Source: Microvirga sesbaniae (GTDB lineage Bacteria > Pseudomonadota > Alphaproteobacteria > Rhizobiales > Beijerinckiaceae). From it: a DNA stretch of 64,000 nt. Position numbers and translations under genes: made by a program. Under the pieces are notes generated by a model. The model was not told where the DNA came from. It searched no databases and saw only the letters and a list, made by a program, of their open reading frames with translations. The stretch lies in assembly GCF_025460805.1 (NCBI RefSeq), contig NZ_JAMXFJ010000001.1, positions 401,859 to 465,858 of the forward strand. The letters run 5' to 3'. Positions 44,317 to 52,253 of the stretch are shown here, one piece after another. Position 1 is the first letter of the stretch; each line of letters starts with the position of its first letter.

Positions 44317-46227
44317 ATGGCCACATTCGCCGACACCCATGCCGATGACGCGAAAACCGGCACCGCCTCCCGGGCGGCGGTCCTCGGCGCCCTCGGCGTC
44401 GTGTTCGGCGACATCGGCACCAGCCCGCTCTATGCGCTCCGCGAGGCGGCGGTCGCGGCCGACCATGGCGTGCTCTCGGCCGCCACGGTCCTGGGGGTGC
44501 TCTCGCTGATCCTGTGGTCGCTCATCGTGGTCATCTCGATCAAGTACTGCCTGTTCATCCTGCGCGCCGACAACCGCGGGGAGGGCGGGATCATCGCGCT
44601 GCTCGCGCTCCTGGGCGTGCGGCGCATCCAGCCGGGCTCCTGGCGCATGTACCTCGCGGTGCTCGGCCTCGTCGGCACGGCGCTGCTCTATGCGGACGGG
44701 ACGATCACGCCGGCCATCTCCGTGCTGAGCGCCGTCGAAGGCCTCGCGGTCGATTCCGACCAGTTCAAGCCCTACGTGATCCCGATCACCATGGTCATCC
44801 TGGTGACGCTGTTCGCGCTCCAGCGCATGGGCACGGGCCGGATCGGCCGGGTCTTCGGCCCGTTCATGCTGATCTGGTTCTCGGTCCTCGGCCTGCTCGG
44901 GCTCGGCGGGATCGTGGCCGCGCCCGGGGTGATCGCGGCGATCAACCCGGTCCATGCGCTGGCCTTCCTGATCAAGACGGATCTCCCGGTCACGCTCGCG
45001 GTTCTCGCCGCGGTGTTCCTCACCGTCACGGGCGGGGAGGCGCTCTACGCGGATCTCGGCCATTTCGGTCCGGCGCCCATCCGCAACGCGTGGTTCTTCG
45101 TCGTGCTGCCCGCCCTGATGCTCAACTATTTCGGCCAGGGCGCCCTCCTTCTGACGAACCCGGGCACGATCGAAAGCCCGTTCTATCACCTGGCGCCCGA
45201 CTGGGCCCATTACCCGCTCGTGGTCCTGGCCACCTTCGCCACGGTCATCGCCTCGCAGGCGGTGATCACCGGAGCCTTCTCGCTGACGCAGCAGGCCATC
45301 CAGCTCGGCTTCCTGCCCAGGATGCGGGTGATCCACACCTCGACCCACGAGCGGGGCCATGTCTACGTGCCGTTCGTGAACTGGGCGCTCGCCCTGCTGA
45401 CCTTCACGGCGGTCCTCGGGTTCGGATCCTCGAGCCGCCTGGCGGGCGCCTATGGGCTCGCCGTGTCGCTCGACATGGTGATCACCACGATCCTGGCGAC
45501 CTTCGTGGCCCTTCACTGGGGCCATCGGCCCGTCCTCGTCTACCTGCTCAACGGGACCCTGCTGCTGGTCGATCTGGTGTTCTTTGCGGCCAACACCACG
45601 AAGCTCTTGGAAGGCGGCTGGTTCCCGCTCCTGATCGCGTTCAGCGCCGCCTTCATGATGCTGACCTGGCGCAAGGGCCAGCAGCTCGTCCAGCGCGCCC
45701 GCACGCATCTGCGCATGTCCACGAAGGACTTCCAGCATCTCCTGGAGCAGCAGCCGCCGATCCGCATCCCGGGGACCGCCGTGGTCATGTCGGCGTCGCC
45801 GACCGGGATCCCCGGGACGCTCCTGCATCACCTGAAGCACAACCGTGTGCTGCACGAGACCGTGTTCCTCGTGTCGGTCGTGGTCACCGACGAGCCCACG
45901 GTCCGGGAGGAGGGGCGCGTCCACCTGGTGCCGATCTGCGAGGGGGTTCAGCGCCTGGTCCTGCGCCTCGGCTTCACGGAGAAGCCCGACGTGCCCAAGG
46001 CGCTGCGCCATGCGGCCGCCCGCCTGCACCTGCCGGGTCTCGATCCGGATGCCGTGACCTATTACGTCGGCCGCCAGACGATCGTGGCGTCCAGGAATCT
46101 GCCCGGCATGGCGTTCTGGCGCGAGGTGATCTTCGCCATGCTGAACCGCAATGCGGAGCTGACGGCGGATTACTTCTGCATCCCGGCCGCCCAGGTGGTC
46201 GAGATCGGCAGCTCCATCGAGATCTGA
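44317..46227 (+). CDS. kup: KUP-family potassium uptake transporter
   Basis: 636 residues. ALGVVFGDIGTSPLYALREA at the start is the KUP hallmark, followed by 12 hydrophobic helices (to about 450), GGEALYADLGHFG, and a cytoplasmic C-terminal domain of about 170 residues. It imports K+ with protons across the inner membrane. ATG 44317 begins MATFADTHADDAK. A single gene, no regulatory partner nearby. Confidence 0.96.
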   Translation: MATFADTHADDAKTGTASRAAVLGALGVVFGDIGTSPLYALREAAVAADHGVLSAATVLGVLSLILWSLIVVISIKYCLFILRADNRGEGGIIALLALLGVRRIQPGSWRMYLAVLGLVGTALLYADGTITPAISVLSAVEGLAVDSDQFKPYVIPITMVILVTLFALQRMGTGRIGRVFGPFMLIWFSVLGLLGLGGIVAAPGVIAAINPVHALAFLIKTDLPVTLAVLAAVFLTVTGGEALYADLGHFGPAPIRNAWFFVVLPALMLNYFGQGALLLTNPGTIESPFYHLAPDWAHYPLVVLATFATVIASQAVITGAFSLTQQAIQLGFLPRMRVIHTSTHERGHVYVPFVNWALALLTFTAVLGFGSSSRLAGAYGLAVSLDMVITTILATFVALHWGHRPVLVYLLNGTLLLVDLVFFAANTTKLLEGGWFPLLIAFSAAFMMLTWRKGQQLVQRARTHLRMSTKDFQHLLEQQPPIRIPGTAVVMSASPTGIPGTLLHHLKHNRVLHETVFLVSVVVTDEPTVREEGRVHLVPICEGVQRLVLRLGFTEKPDVPKALRHAAARLHLPGLDPDAVTYYVGRQTIVASRNLPGMAFWREVIFAMLNRNAELTADYFCIPAAQVVEIGSSIEI

Positions 46228-46489
46228 CCCCGGGCGGGTCCGGCTCCCGCGCCCGGAGGGCGCTCCTCGCCGGTCACGGGCGGAGCCGGCCGTCCGCGGC
46301 GGCTCCCGGTCCGTGCCCCCGTTCCAATCGAGCGCCGCCCGGGCCGGGTCGTGGGGCGTGCCTCGTCAGGCGCGACCGGCAGGAGCATGCGAACCCTGGT
46401 CCCCGTGCGACGCCCCGGGATGGCCGCTTGAGCCCGGCCGAGGAATATGCTCATATTGTGAAACATCGTTTCACTGAAGGCGATCGACC
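46228..46489. other. GC-rich intergenic stretch without gene
   Basis: 262 bases after kup, strongly G+C-rich at first, turning AT-rich just before the next gene. The AT-rich part is ATGCTCATATTGTGAAACATCG at about 46447-46468, whose TATTGTGAAA may be promoter sequence. No repeat of the two window families is found here. Confidence 0.5.
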
Positions 46490-46882
46490 ATGTACCGGCT
46501 CATGGCTGCCGCCGCAGGCCTGGCTCTGCTTACGTCTCCCGGCTCCGCCGAGACCATCGAGCGGACTGTCAAGGCCAATACCGTCTCGGCCATCGACGGA
46601 TTCCTCGGCTACGAGGTCAATACCTGCTATCCGTCGGTGATCCCCGACGTGAAGGTGCGCCAGGCGCCGGCCAACGGCACCCTCCAGATCCGGCCGCACG
46701 AACAGGCGCTCGGCAAGGACACGCGCTGCCCCGGCACGAAGGTCCGCGGTCTCGCCTACGTCTATACGCCGAAAAGGGGTTTCAAGGGCGAGGATGAGGT
46801 GGTTCTCGACATCCCCTGGAGCTGGAACGACCTGGGCACACAGACGCTGATGACCAAAACGTACCGGATCCGCGTGGAGTGA
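46490..46882 (+). CDS. Exported protein of unknown function
   Basis: 130 residues. Signal peptide MYRLMAAAAGLALLTSPGSAE, then a mature domain with GYEVNTCYPSVIPDVKVRQAPANGTLQIRP, two Cys (CYPS, CPGT) that could pair, and VYTPKRGFKGEDEVVLDIPW. The last part looks like an Ig-like or cadherin-type beta fold seen in secreted domains with YTP...G.D.... I cannot assign a function. It is monocistronic. Spacer AAGGCGATCGACC precedes ATG. Confidence 0.75.
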   Translation: MYRLMAAAAGLALLTSPGSAETIERTVKANTVSAIDGFLGYEVNTCYPSVIPDVKVRQAPANGTLQIRPHEQALGKDTRCPGTKVRGLAYVYTPKRGFKGEDEVVLDIPWSWNDLGTQTLMTKTYRIRVE

Positions 46883-47016
46883 CGGCGGGCGGAGCATGGC
46901 AGAGTGGGCGGACGCCTGATCTGAGACCAGGGCAAGTCGAGAGGACGGGGATGAACGCATCGCGCGTGACACCTGGCCGCTTTGATTCTAAGACGCCCTG
47001 AACCTCGAGAAGCGCC

Positions 47017-48132
47017 ATGTCCCACAACACCTTCGGCCACCTGTTCCGCGTCACCACCTTCGGCGAAAGCCACGGACCCGCCCTCGGCTGCGTGGTGGAC
47101 GGCTGCCCGCCCATGATCCCGCTCGAGGCCGCGGAGATCCAGGCGGAGCTCGACCGCCGGCGGCCGGGCCAGTCGCGGTTCACCACCCAGCGCCAGGAGC
47201 CCGATCAGGTGAAGATCCTGTCCGGGGTGTTCACCGACGAGCGCACGGGACGGCAGGTGACGACCGGAACGCCGATCGCGCTCCTGATCGAGAACGTGGA
47301 CCAGCGCTCCAAGGATTATTCCGAGATCAAGGAATCCTACCGCCCAGGGCACGCGGATTTCACCTACGACGTGAAATACGGCATCCGCGATTATCGCGGC
47401 GGCGGGCGCTCCTCGGCCCGCGAGACGGCGGCCCGCGTGGCGGCCGGCGCCATCGCCCGCAAGGTGCTTCCCGGGATCACCATCCGCGGCGCCCTCGTCC
47501 AGATGGGGCCGCACGCCATCGACCGCGGCAACTGGGACTGGGACGAGGTGGCGCGCAACCCGTTCTTCTGCCCGGACTCCAAGGCGGCGCAGTTCTACGA
47601 GGAGTATCTCGACGGCCTGCGCAAGGACGGCTCCTCCATCGGGGCGGTCCTCGAGATCGTCGCCGAGGGCGTTCCGGCGGGCCTCGGCGCGCCGATCTAC
47701 GGCAAGCTCGATTCCGATCTCGCCGCCGCCCTGATGTCCATCAACGCGGTCAAGGGCGTGGAGATCGGCGACGGCTTCGCGGCCGCCAGCCTGCGCGGCG
47801 AGGAGAACGCCGACGAGATGCGCCCCGGCAACCAGGGCGCACCCACCTTCCTGTCGAACCATGCCGGCGGCGTGCTCGGCGGCATTTCCACCGGCCAGCC
47901 CGTGGTGTGCCGCTTCGCCGTCAAGCCGACCTCGTCGATCCTGACCCCGCGCGCCAGCGTGACCCGCAGCGGCGCCGAGGCGGAGGTGCGGACCAAGGGC
48001 CGCCACGACCCTTGCGTGGGCATTCGGGCCGTGCCGGTGGGCGAGGCCATGGTCGCCTGCGTGCTGGCCGACCATCTCCTGCGCCACCGCGGACAGGTCG
48101 GGCAGGGGCCCTCCTGGCCGTTCGGGGCGTGA
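47017..48132 (+). CDS. aroC: Chorismate synthase
   Basis: 371 residues. [65 protein letters not shown] and GVGIR-type end regions ([15 protein letters not shown]) are all chorismate synthase signatures. It makes chorismate from EPSP with reduced FMN. ATG at 47017 is preceded by GAGAAGCGCC. The enzyme needs FMN, whose precursor pathway gene ribB is next but separated by a family A repeat. Confidence 0.98.
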   Translation: MSHNTFGHLFRVTTFGESHGPALGCVVDGCPPMIPLEAAEIQAELDRRRPGQSRFTTQRQEPDQVKILSGVFTDERTGRQVTTGTPIALLIENVDQRSKDYSEIKESYRPGHADFTYDVKYGIRDYRGGGRSSARETAARVAAGAIARKVLPGITIRGALVQMGPHAIDRGNWDWDEVARNPFFCPDSKAAQFYEEYLDGLRKDGSSIGAVLEIVAEGVPAGLGAPIYGKLDSDLAAALMSINAVKGVEIGDGFAAASLRGEENADEMRPGNQGAPTFLSNHAGGVLGGISTGQPVVCRFAVKPTSSILTPRASVTRSGAEAEVRTKGRHDPCVGIRAVPVGEAMVACVLADHLLRHRGQVGQGPSWPFGA

Positions 48133-48160
48133 GACCCTGCCGCGAGAGGTTTTGTCCTGA

Positions 48161-48254
48161 CATCATGGCCGGGCTCGTTGCGGCCATGTCGGTCCGGTGG
48201 GGCGCGGCGCTTCAGACGATCGGGATCACCGGGACGAGCCCGGTGATGACGTGG
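48161..48254. repeat. Family A bipartite palindrome, swapped order
   Basis: Left hairpin is mutated (GGCCGGGCTCGTTGCGGCC), right hairpin intact (TCACCGGGACGAGCCCGGTGA). A fragment of the other palindrome type (GGCCCGCTTTCGTCCGC) lies at about 48327-48345. No FMN riboswitch is recognisable in the 292-base gap before ribB. Confidence 0.85.
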
Positions 48255-48380
48255 AGGATGAGACACCCGGCTCGCGCCACCCTCCCGTGATAGGCGGCCA
48301 GCGATGACGTGGAGAGGGCCACGAGGCGGCCCGCTTTCGTCCGCACGACGCGCCGGCGATCCTGCAAAGGCTCCATTGCA

Positions 48381-48401
48381 GATTTTAGTTTTACTAAAAT
48401 C
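48381..48401. promoter_or_regulatory. Perfect AT-rich palindrome upstream of HTH-ribB
   Basis: GATTTTAGT, TTT, ACTAAAATC: nine-base arms around a three-base centre, 24 bases before the first ATG of the HTH-RibB gene. It is unlike either dispersed repeat family and stands out as AT-rich. It is well placed as an operator, perhaps for the HTH fused to RibB; a hairpin in RNA is the alternative. Role is inferred. Confidence 0.55.
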
Positions 48402-48424
48402 CTCCCATCGGCTAAGCCTCCCGC

Positions 48425-49714
48425 ATGAGACTGGCTGAGTGGTTGTCCCGCAACGGCGTGTCGCGCGTGGCCTTCGCGCGGCGGATCGGCGTCACCCCTG
48501 GCGCCGTGACCCAGCTGTGCAACTCCGAACAGGCCTGGCTCTCCCGCGACACCGCCGAATTGATCGCCCGCGAGACCCGCGGGGCGGTGACGCCCAACGA
48601 TTTCCTGCCCGAATCCGCCAAGGAGGCCTGGATGCCCCATTCCGTCACCGAAGCCATCGAGGCTTTCGCCCGTGGTGAAATCGTCATCGTCACGGACGAT
48701 GACGACCGCGAGAACGAGGGCGACCTCATCGTCGCCGCCTCCCTGTGCACGCCGGAGAAGATGGCCTTCATCATCCGCAACACCTGCGGGATCGTCTGCG
48801 CGCCGCTGACCGTCGCGGAGGCCCGCCGCCTGCGGCTCGACCCGATGGTGCAGGCGAACGACGCGCCGCTCGGCACCGCGTTCACGGTGACCGTGGACGT
48901 GAAGCACGGGCTGACCACCGGCATCTCGGCCGAGCAGCGCTCGAACACCGTGCGGGCGCTTGCCAACAACAACATGGGGGCGGCCGATTTCGTCCGCCCC
49001 GGCCATGTCTTCCCGCTCATCGCCAAGGACGGCGGCGTCCTCATGCGCTCGGGCCATACGGAGGCGGCCGTCGACCTGTGCCGGCTCGCGAACCTGCCGC
49101 CGGTCGGCGTGATCTGCGAGCTCGCCAACGACGACGGCACGGTGATGAAGGGCCGGCAGATCGACGCCTTCGCCGAGACGCACAACCTCAAGCGGATCTC
49201 GGTGGCGGATCTCATCGCGTACCGCCAGGCGCGGGAGAAGCTGGTCGAGCGGATCGGCACCTTCCCGGTGGAGACCCAGTGGGGCCCGTTCACCGGCTAC
49301 GCCTATTCCACGCCCTTCGACAGCGTGCAGCACATCGCTCTCGTCCATGGCCGCATCGGCGACGGCACGAACGTCCCCGTGCGCCTGCACCGCGCCAATG
49401 CGCTCACCGACGTGTTCGAGGGCGGCAAGACGGTGAACGCCGCCCTGCAGCGTTTCGTGAAGGAGGGCAGGGGCGTCCTGGTCTATCTGCGCGACGGCAC
49501 CGCCGGCGTGCCGACCACGTCCTTCTCGGACAACGACGAGACGGGCTCGGAGGCGATGCGCTCCAGCCAGTGGCGCGAGATCGGCCTCGGCGCGCAGATC
49601 CTGCGCGATCTCGGGGTCGCGTCGATCCGCAACTTCGCGACGTCGAGCCGTTCCTATGTGGGCCTCTCGGGCTTCGGGATCGAGCTTCTGGGCGAGGAGC
49701 CCATCGAGTGCTGA
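48425..49714 (+). CDS. ribB: HTH-RibB fusion with degenerate RibA-like domain
   Basis: 429 residues in three parts. Residues 1-65: Cro-like HTH (RVAFARRIGVTPGAVTQLC). Residues 70-275: 3,4-dihydroxy-2-butanone-4-phosphate synthase with DDDDRENEGDL, GIVCAPL, RPGHVFPL and HTEAAVDL, which converts ribulose-5-phosphate for riboflavin. Residues 280-425: a GTP-cyclohydrolase-II-like domain lacking all three zinc Cys (HRANALTDVFEGG where active RibA has ECLT...RCDCG), as in RibX-type tails. Met70 (48632) has an AAGGAGG site five bases upstream, so a shorter RibB may also be made. The upstream start has only a weak site. Confidence 0.93.
   Translation: MRLAEWLSRNGVSRVAFARRIGVTPGAVTQLCNSEQAWLSRDTAELIARETRGAVTPNDFLPESAKEAWMPHSVTEAIEAFARGEIVIVTDDDDRENEGDLIVAASLCTPEKMAFIIRNTCGIVCAPLTVAEARRLRLDPMVQANDAPLGTAFTVTVDVKHGLTTGISAEQRSNTVRALANNNMGAADFVRPGHVFPLIAKDGGVLMRSGHTEAAVDLCRLANLPPVGVICELANDDGTVMKGRQIDAFAETHNLKRISVADLIAYRQAREKLVERIGTFPVETQWGPFTGYAYSTPFDSVQHIALVHGRIGDGTNVPVRLHRANALTDVFEGGKTVNAALQRFVKEGRGVLVYLRDGTAGVPTTSFSDNDETGSEAMRSSQWREIGLGAQILRDLGVASIRNFATSSRSYVGLSGFGIELLGEEPIEC
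48620..48634 (+). promoter_or_regulatory. Strong internal ribosome site and ATG
   Basis: AAGGAGG (48620-48626), five-base spacer, ATG at 48632, in frame with the HTH-RibB gene. It would start translation exactly at the beginning of the enzymatic domain (MPHSVTEAIEAFARGE). This is one of the best ribosome sites in the window and lies inside coding sequence. Confidence 0.7.
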
Positions 49715-49744
49715 GACGGGCGTCGCCGGGCTTCGTGAAAACTG

Positions 49745-49853
49745 CCACGTCATCACCGGCCTTGGGCCGGTGATCTCGATCGCCTGATGCTCCGCGCTTC
49801 TCCGTATCGAGGTGGCCGGCAAGATTCGGGCGATGACCGGCCGGCCATGACGT
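49745..49853. repeat. Family A bipartite palindrome
   Basis: Left TCACCGGCCTTGGGCCGGTGA, right side diverged (GGTGGCCGGCAAGATTCGGGCGATGACCGGCCGGCCATGACG) as at 9531 and 44056. Located between convergent ribB and the deacetylase-like gene. Confidence 0.85.
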
Positions 49854-49899
49854 AGGACCATGACATGGGAGAGGCCCAGCGTGCCGTGCGAGGCCCGCC

Positions 49900-50841
49900 T
49901 CAGGTTCCCGTCTCGCGCCCCATGAGGGCGTCGAGATGGAAGGCGGTCGATTTCGCCAGGCCTTCGAGATCGTAGCCGCCTTCGAGGACGGACACGATTC
50001 TCTGGCCGCAATGGCGCCCGGCGAGATCCATCAGCTTCTGCGTCGCCCAGGCGAAATCCGACTCCATCAGGTTCAAGCTGGCGAGCGGATCGCGCCAATG
50101 GGCGTCGAAGCCCGCCGAGATGACGATCAGGTCCGGGCCGAAATCGTGGATCCGCGGCAGGATCGCGGTCTCGACCGCCTCCCGGAACGCCTCGCTGCCG
50201 TCGCCCGCGCTCAGGGGCGCGTTCACGATGGTGCCGTGCTCGCCCGTCTCGGACAGGGCGCCCGTGCCGGGATACAGGGGAGCCTCGTGGGTCGAGCAGT
50301 AGAGCACGGTCTCATCCGACCAGAAGATGTCCTGCGTGCCGTTGCCGTGGTGGACGTCCCAGTCGAAGATCGCCACCCGCTCGGCGCCGTGGCGTGCCTG
50401 CGCATGGCGCGCCGCGATCGCCGCGTTGTTGAAGAAGCAGAAGCCCATGGCCCGGACGCGCTCCGCATGGTGCCCGGGCGGGCGCATCGCCACGAAGGCG
50501 TTGGTGGCCCGGCCCGTCATGACCTCGTCCACCGCCATCACGGCGCCGCCGGCGCCCCTGAGGGCCGCCTCGTAGGTGCCCGGCGACATGACCGTGTCCT
50601 CGTCGATCCTGACTAACCCTTCTCGGGGGCTGATGTTGCGGAGCCGGACGATGTACTCTTCCGGATGCGCGAGGGCGAGGCTCTCCATCTCGGCCATGGG
50701 CGCCTGCTCGCGGACGAGCGACGTGAACCGCTCCTTCTCGAGGGCGCGCTCGATGGCGCGGATGCGGTCCGGGCGTTCGGGATGCCCAAGCGGTGTCTGG
50801 TGGTCGAGGCTGGCCGGATGGGCGATGTAGAGCGTGGGCAT
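49900..50841 (-). CDS. Histone-deacetylase-family hydrolase
   Basis: 313 residues. RPPGHHAERVRAMGFCFFNNAAIAA, DWDVHHGNGTQDIFW with zinc-binding Asp and His, ISAGFDAHWRDP with a second Asp, and LEGGYDLEGLAKST are the class II/acetylpolyamine amidohydrolase signatures. Bacterial members deacetylate polyamines or acetyl-lysine; the substrate is not known here. Cytoplasmic. A palindrome at 50901-50915 is 60 bases upstream. Confidence 0.93.
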   Translation of the reverse strand: MPTLYIAHPASLDHQTPLGHPERPDRIRAIERALEKERFTSLVREQAPMAEMESLALAHPEEYIVRLRNISPREGLVRIDEDTVMSPGTYEAALRGAGGAVMAVDEVMTGRATNAFVAMRPPGHHAERVRAMGFCFFNNAAIAARHAQARHGAERVAIFDWDVHHGNGTQDIFWSDETVLYCSTHEAPLYPGTGALSETGEHGTIVNAPLSAGDGSEAFREAVETAILPRIHDFGPDLIVISAGFDAHWRDPLASLNLMESDFAWATQKLMDLAGRHCGQRIVSVLEGGYDLEGLAKSTAFHLDALMGRETGT

Positions 50842-50900
50842 GGGGCTTCTTGTGGTGGGACCTCCGCGAGTGTCGCAGCGTCACGAGCGGCTGTCCATGT

Positions 50901-50915
50901 TGTTGCGATGCAACA
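50901..50915. promoter_or_regulatory. Short perfect palindrome in divergent promoter region
   Basis: TGTTGC GAT GCAACA, six-base arms, between the divergent deacetylase-like and L,D-transpeptidase genes. Possible operator; too short for firm claim. Confidence 0.3.
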
Positions 50916-51037
50916 CTTTCGGATGCGGAGCCGTGCCATGGTGTGTTTCGATTCGACTTGACGACGTCACGGCCTATAACGCGGCCTGAAACGAAATCCT
51001 GTCTCGCCCCGAGCCTTAGTCTGCAGAGCTTTACACG

Positions 51038-51625
51038 ATGCGCCTTTTCCGTCTGCCCCTTCTTTTGGCAATGATCGCGGCTCTGGCCGGATGCAACTTC
51101 AAAGGTGTCCCGGACCCGCAGGTCTCGGCCCGCGACACCGAGTGGATGGCGCAGGTGCCGACGGCCGAGGCCGATCCGCGCTTCGGGCGCTACATGATCG
51201 ACGATCCGACCGGCGAGGCGCCCGGCACCATCGTGGTCGACACCAAGGAGCGCCAGCTCTATCTCGTCCAGCCGAACCGGAAGGCGATCCGCTACGGCGT
51301 CGCGGTCGGCGACGAGGCCTATGGCTGGACCGGCACGGCCACCATCGCCCGCAAGGCGGAATGGCCGGACTGGAACCCGCCGGCCGAGATGAAGGCCCGC
51401 TGGCCGCACGTCCAGTACACCAAGGGCGGCCCGGCGAACCCCCTCGGGGCGCGGGCTCTCTATCTTTACGAAGGCAACAAGGACACGCTCTACCGCATCC
51501 ACGGCACCAACGAGCCGGAGAAGATCGGCCATGCGGTCTCGTCGGGCTGCATCCGGATGCGCAACATCGACGTGATCGACCTCTACAACCGCGTGTCCCT
51601 GAACACGAAGGTCATCGTCCGCTGA
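51038..51625 (+). CDS. L,D-transpeptidase lipoprotein (YkuD domain)
   Basis: 195 residues. Hydrophobic N-terminus and lipobox LAGC (Cys19) predict a lipoprotein. The YkuD catalytic region has YRIHGTNEPEKIGHAVSSGCIRM with the active Cys in SSGCIRM and the His of HGTN. Enzymes of this group crosslink peptidoglycan via L,D bonds or link lipoproteins to it. A clear terminator follows. Confidence 0.94.
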   Translation: MRLFRLPLLLAMIAALAGCNFKGVPDPQVSARDTEWMAQVPTAEADPRFGRYMIDDPTGEAPGTIVVDTKERQLYLVQPNRKAIRYGVAVGDEAYGWTGTATIARKAEWPDWNPPAEMKARWPHVQYTKGGPANPLGARALYLYEGNKDTLYRIHGTNEPEKIGHAVSSGCIRMRNIDVIDLYNRVSLNTKVIVR

Positions 51626-51650
51626 CGGGCACGGCCGAAGTCCACAATGA

Positions 51651-51677
51651 AAAGAGCGCCCGGGAGGCGCTCTTTTT
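51651..51677 (+). terminator. Rho-independent terminator after the transpeptidase gene
   Basis: AAAGAGCGCC, loop CGGGA, GGCGCTCTTT followed by TTGTTT. Ten-base stem. It ends the L,D-transpeptidase transcript and, read on the minus strand, could also serve the small gene at 51695-51883. Confidence 0.9.
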
Positions 51678-51694
51678 GTTTCTGAAAAGGGATC

Positions 51695-51883
51695 TCAGCC
51701 GAGAATCGCTTCCTTGCGCAGGATGGCCGGAAGCTCGGTGGCCTTCGGGCGGCTCTCCTGCCGCTTGGCGGCCTGGACGGCGGCCGCGAGGGCGGGCAGG
51801 GCGACGGCCTTGAAAGCCGGAATGGAGGGGGCAGTGTTCTGTTCGCCGGGACGGGTCCGGCGGTCTTGGGCGTGTTGAATCAT
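51695..51883 (-). CDS. Small basic protein of unknown function
   Basis: 62 residues from ATG 51883, preceded by GAGAGGA at five bases. Sequence has a basic start (MIQHAQDRRTRPGE) and an Ala-rich helix (ALPALAAAVQAAKRQ). No family recognised. Convergent with the transpeptidase gene, sharing the terminator region. Coding support rests on the ribosome site and amino acid composition. Confidence 0.5.
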   Translation of the reverse strand: MIQHAQDRRTRPGEQNTAPSIPAFKAVALPALAAAVQAAKRQESRPKATELPAILRKEAILG

Positions 51884-52195
51884 GAATCCTCTCTCGATCA
51901 TGGGCTGTCTTTGCAACCTGTTCTTATGATCCGGCTGCCTGTGACTGCTTTGGGGCGGACCTGTGATCATGTGCTGGCTTGGCTGCAGATGAACGGTCCA
52001 AGGTGAATGGAGTCTTAACGCTGCAACATTCCTGCGCCCGCCGGGGCGAAGTCCTGCGAGGTCCGGGATCCCGGCCTGGGGGGGGGCGCGGGCCCCCCGC
52101 GGGGGGGGCAGAGGGCGCGGGAGGCGCGGGGGGAGTGGTCGGGCACCCGGGCCGGGCGAATCGCCCGCCCCGGGTGGGTCCGTCCGATGCGCCGG
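51884..52195. other. Gap with unusual poly-G/C tract, no gene supported
   Basis: The first part is of ordinary composition. From about 52074 to 52140 runs of G (GGGGGGGGG and GGGGGGGG, with CCCCCC) dominate and continue as GGGAGGCGCGGGGGGAG. From 52140 GC-rich inverted pieces (CACCCGGGCCGGGCGAATCGCCCG...) lead into a family B remnant. Reading frames here are composition artefacts. Such tracts may be mis-assembled or slippage-prone. Confidence 0.6.
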
Positions 52196-52253
52196 TCAAG
52201 AGAGGGAGCCTCGGATCAATCCCAAACCTTGGTCCACTTTCGGGTCCGATGCA
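52180..52253. repeat. Family B element forming the 3' end of a gene
   Basis: GTCCGATGCGCC, then CCTCGGATCAATCCCAAACCTTGGTCCACTTTCGGGTCCGATGC: the arms of the usual palindrome are partly mutated (CAAACCTTGG for CAAAAGTGG). The minus-strand DoxX-like gene runs into it and takes its last about 17 codons and stop from it. Confidence 0.75.

Noticed and set aside
44290..46029. Minus-strand frame of 579 codons opposite kup
   Set aside because: Composition is dominated by Arg, Asp, Glu, Gln and His without motifs; kup on the other strand is unambiguous.
46890..46970. GGCAGAGTGGGCGGACGCCTGATCTGAGACC resembling the D-arm and anticodon arm of a class II tRNA
   Set aside because: No acceptor stem pairing and no TTCRA T-loop follow at the right distance.
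48255..48424. Possible FMN riboswitch before ribB
   Set aside because: The conserved RFN core and its multi-stem layout are not present. Only a family fragment and the AT-rich palindrome are seen.
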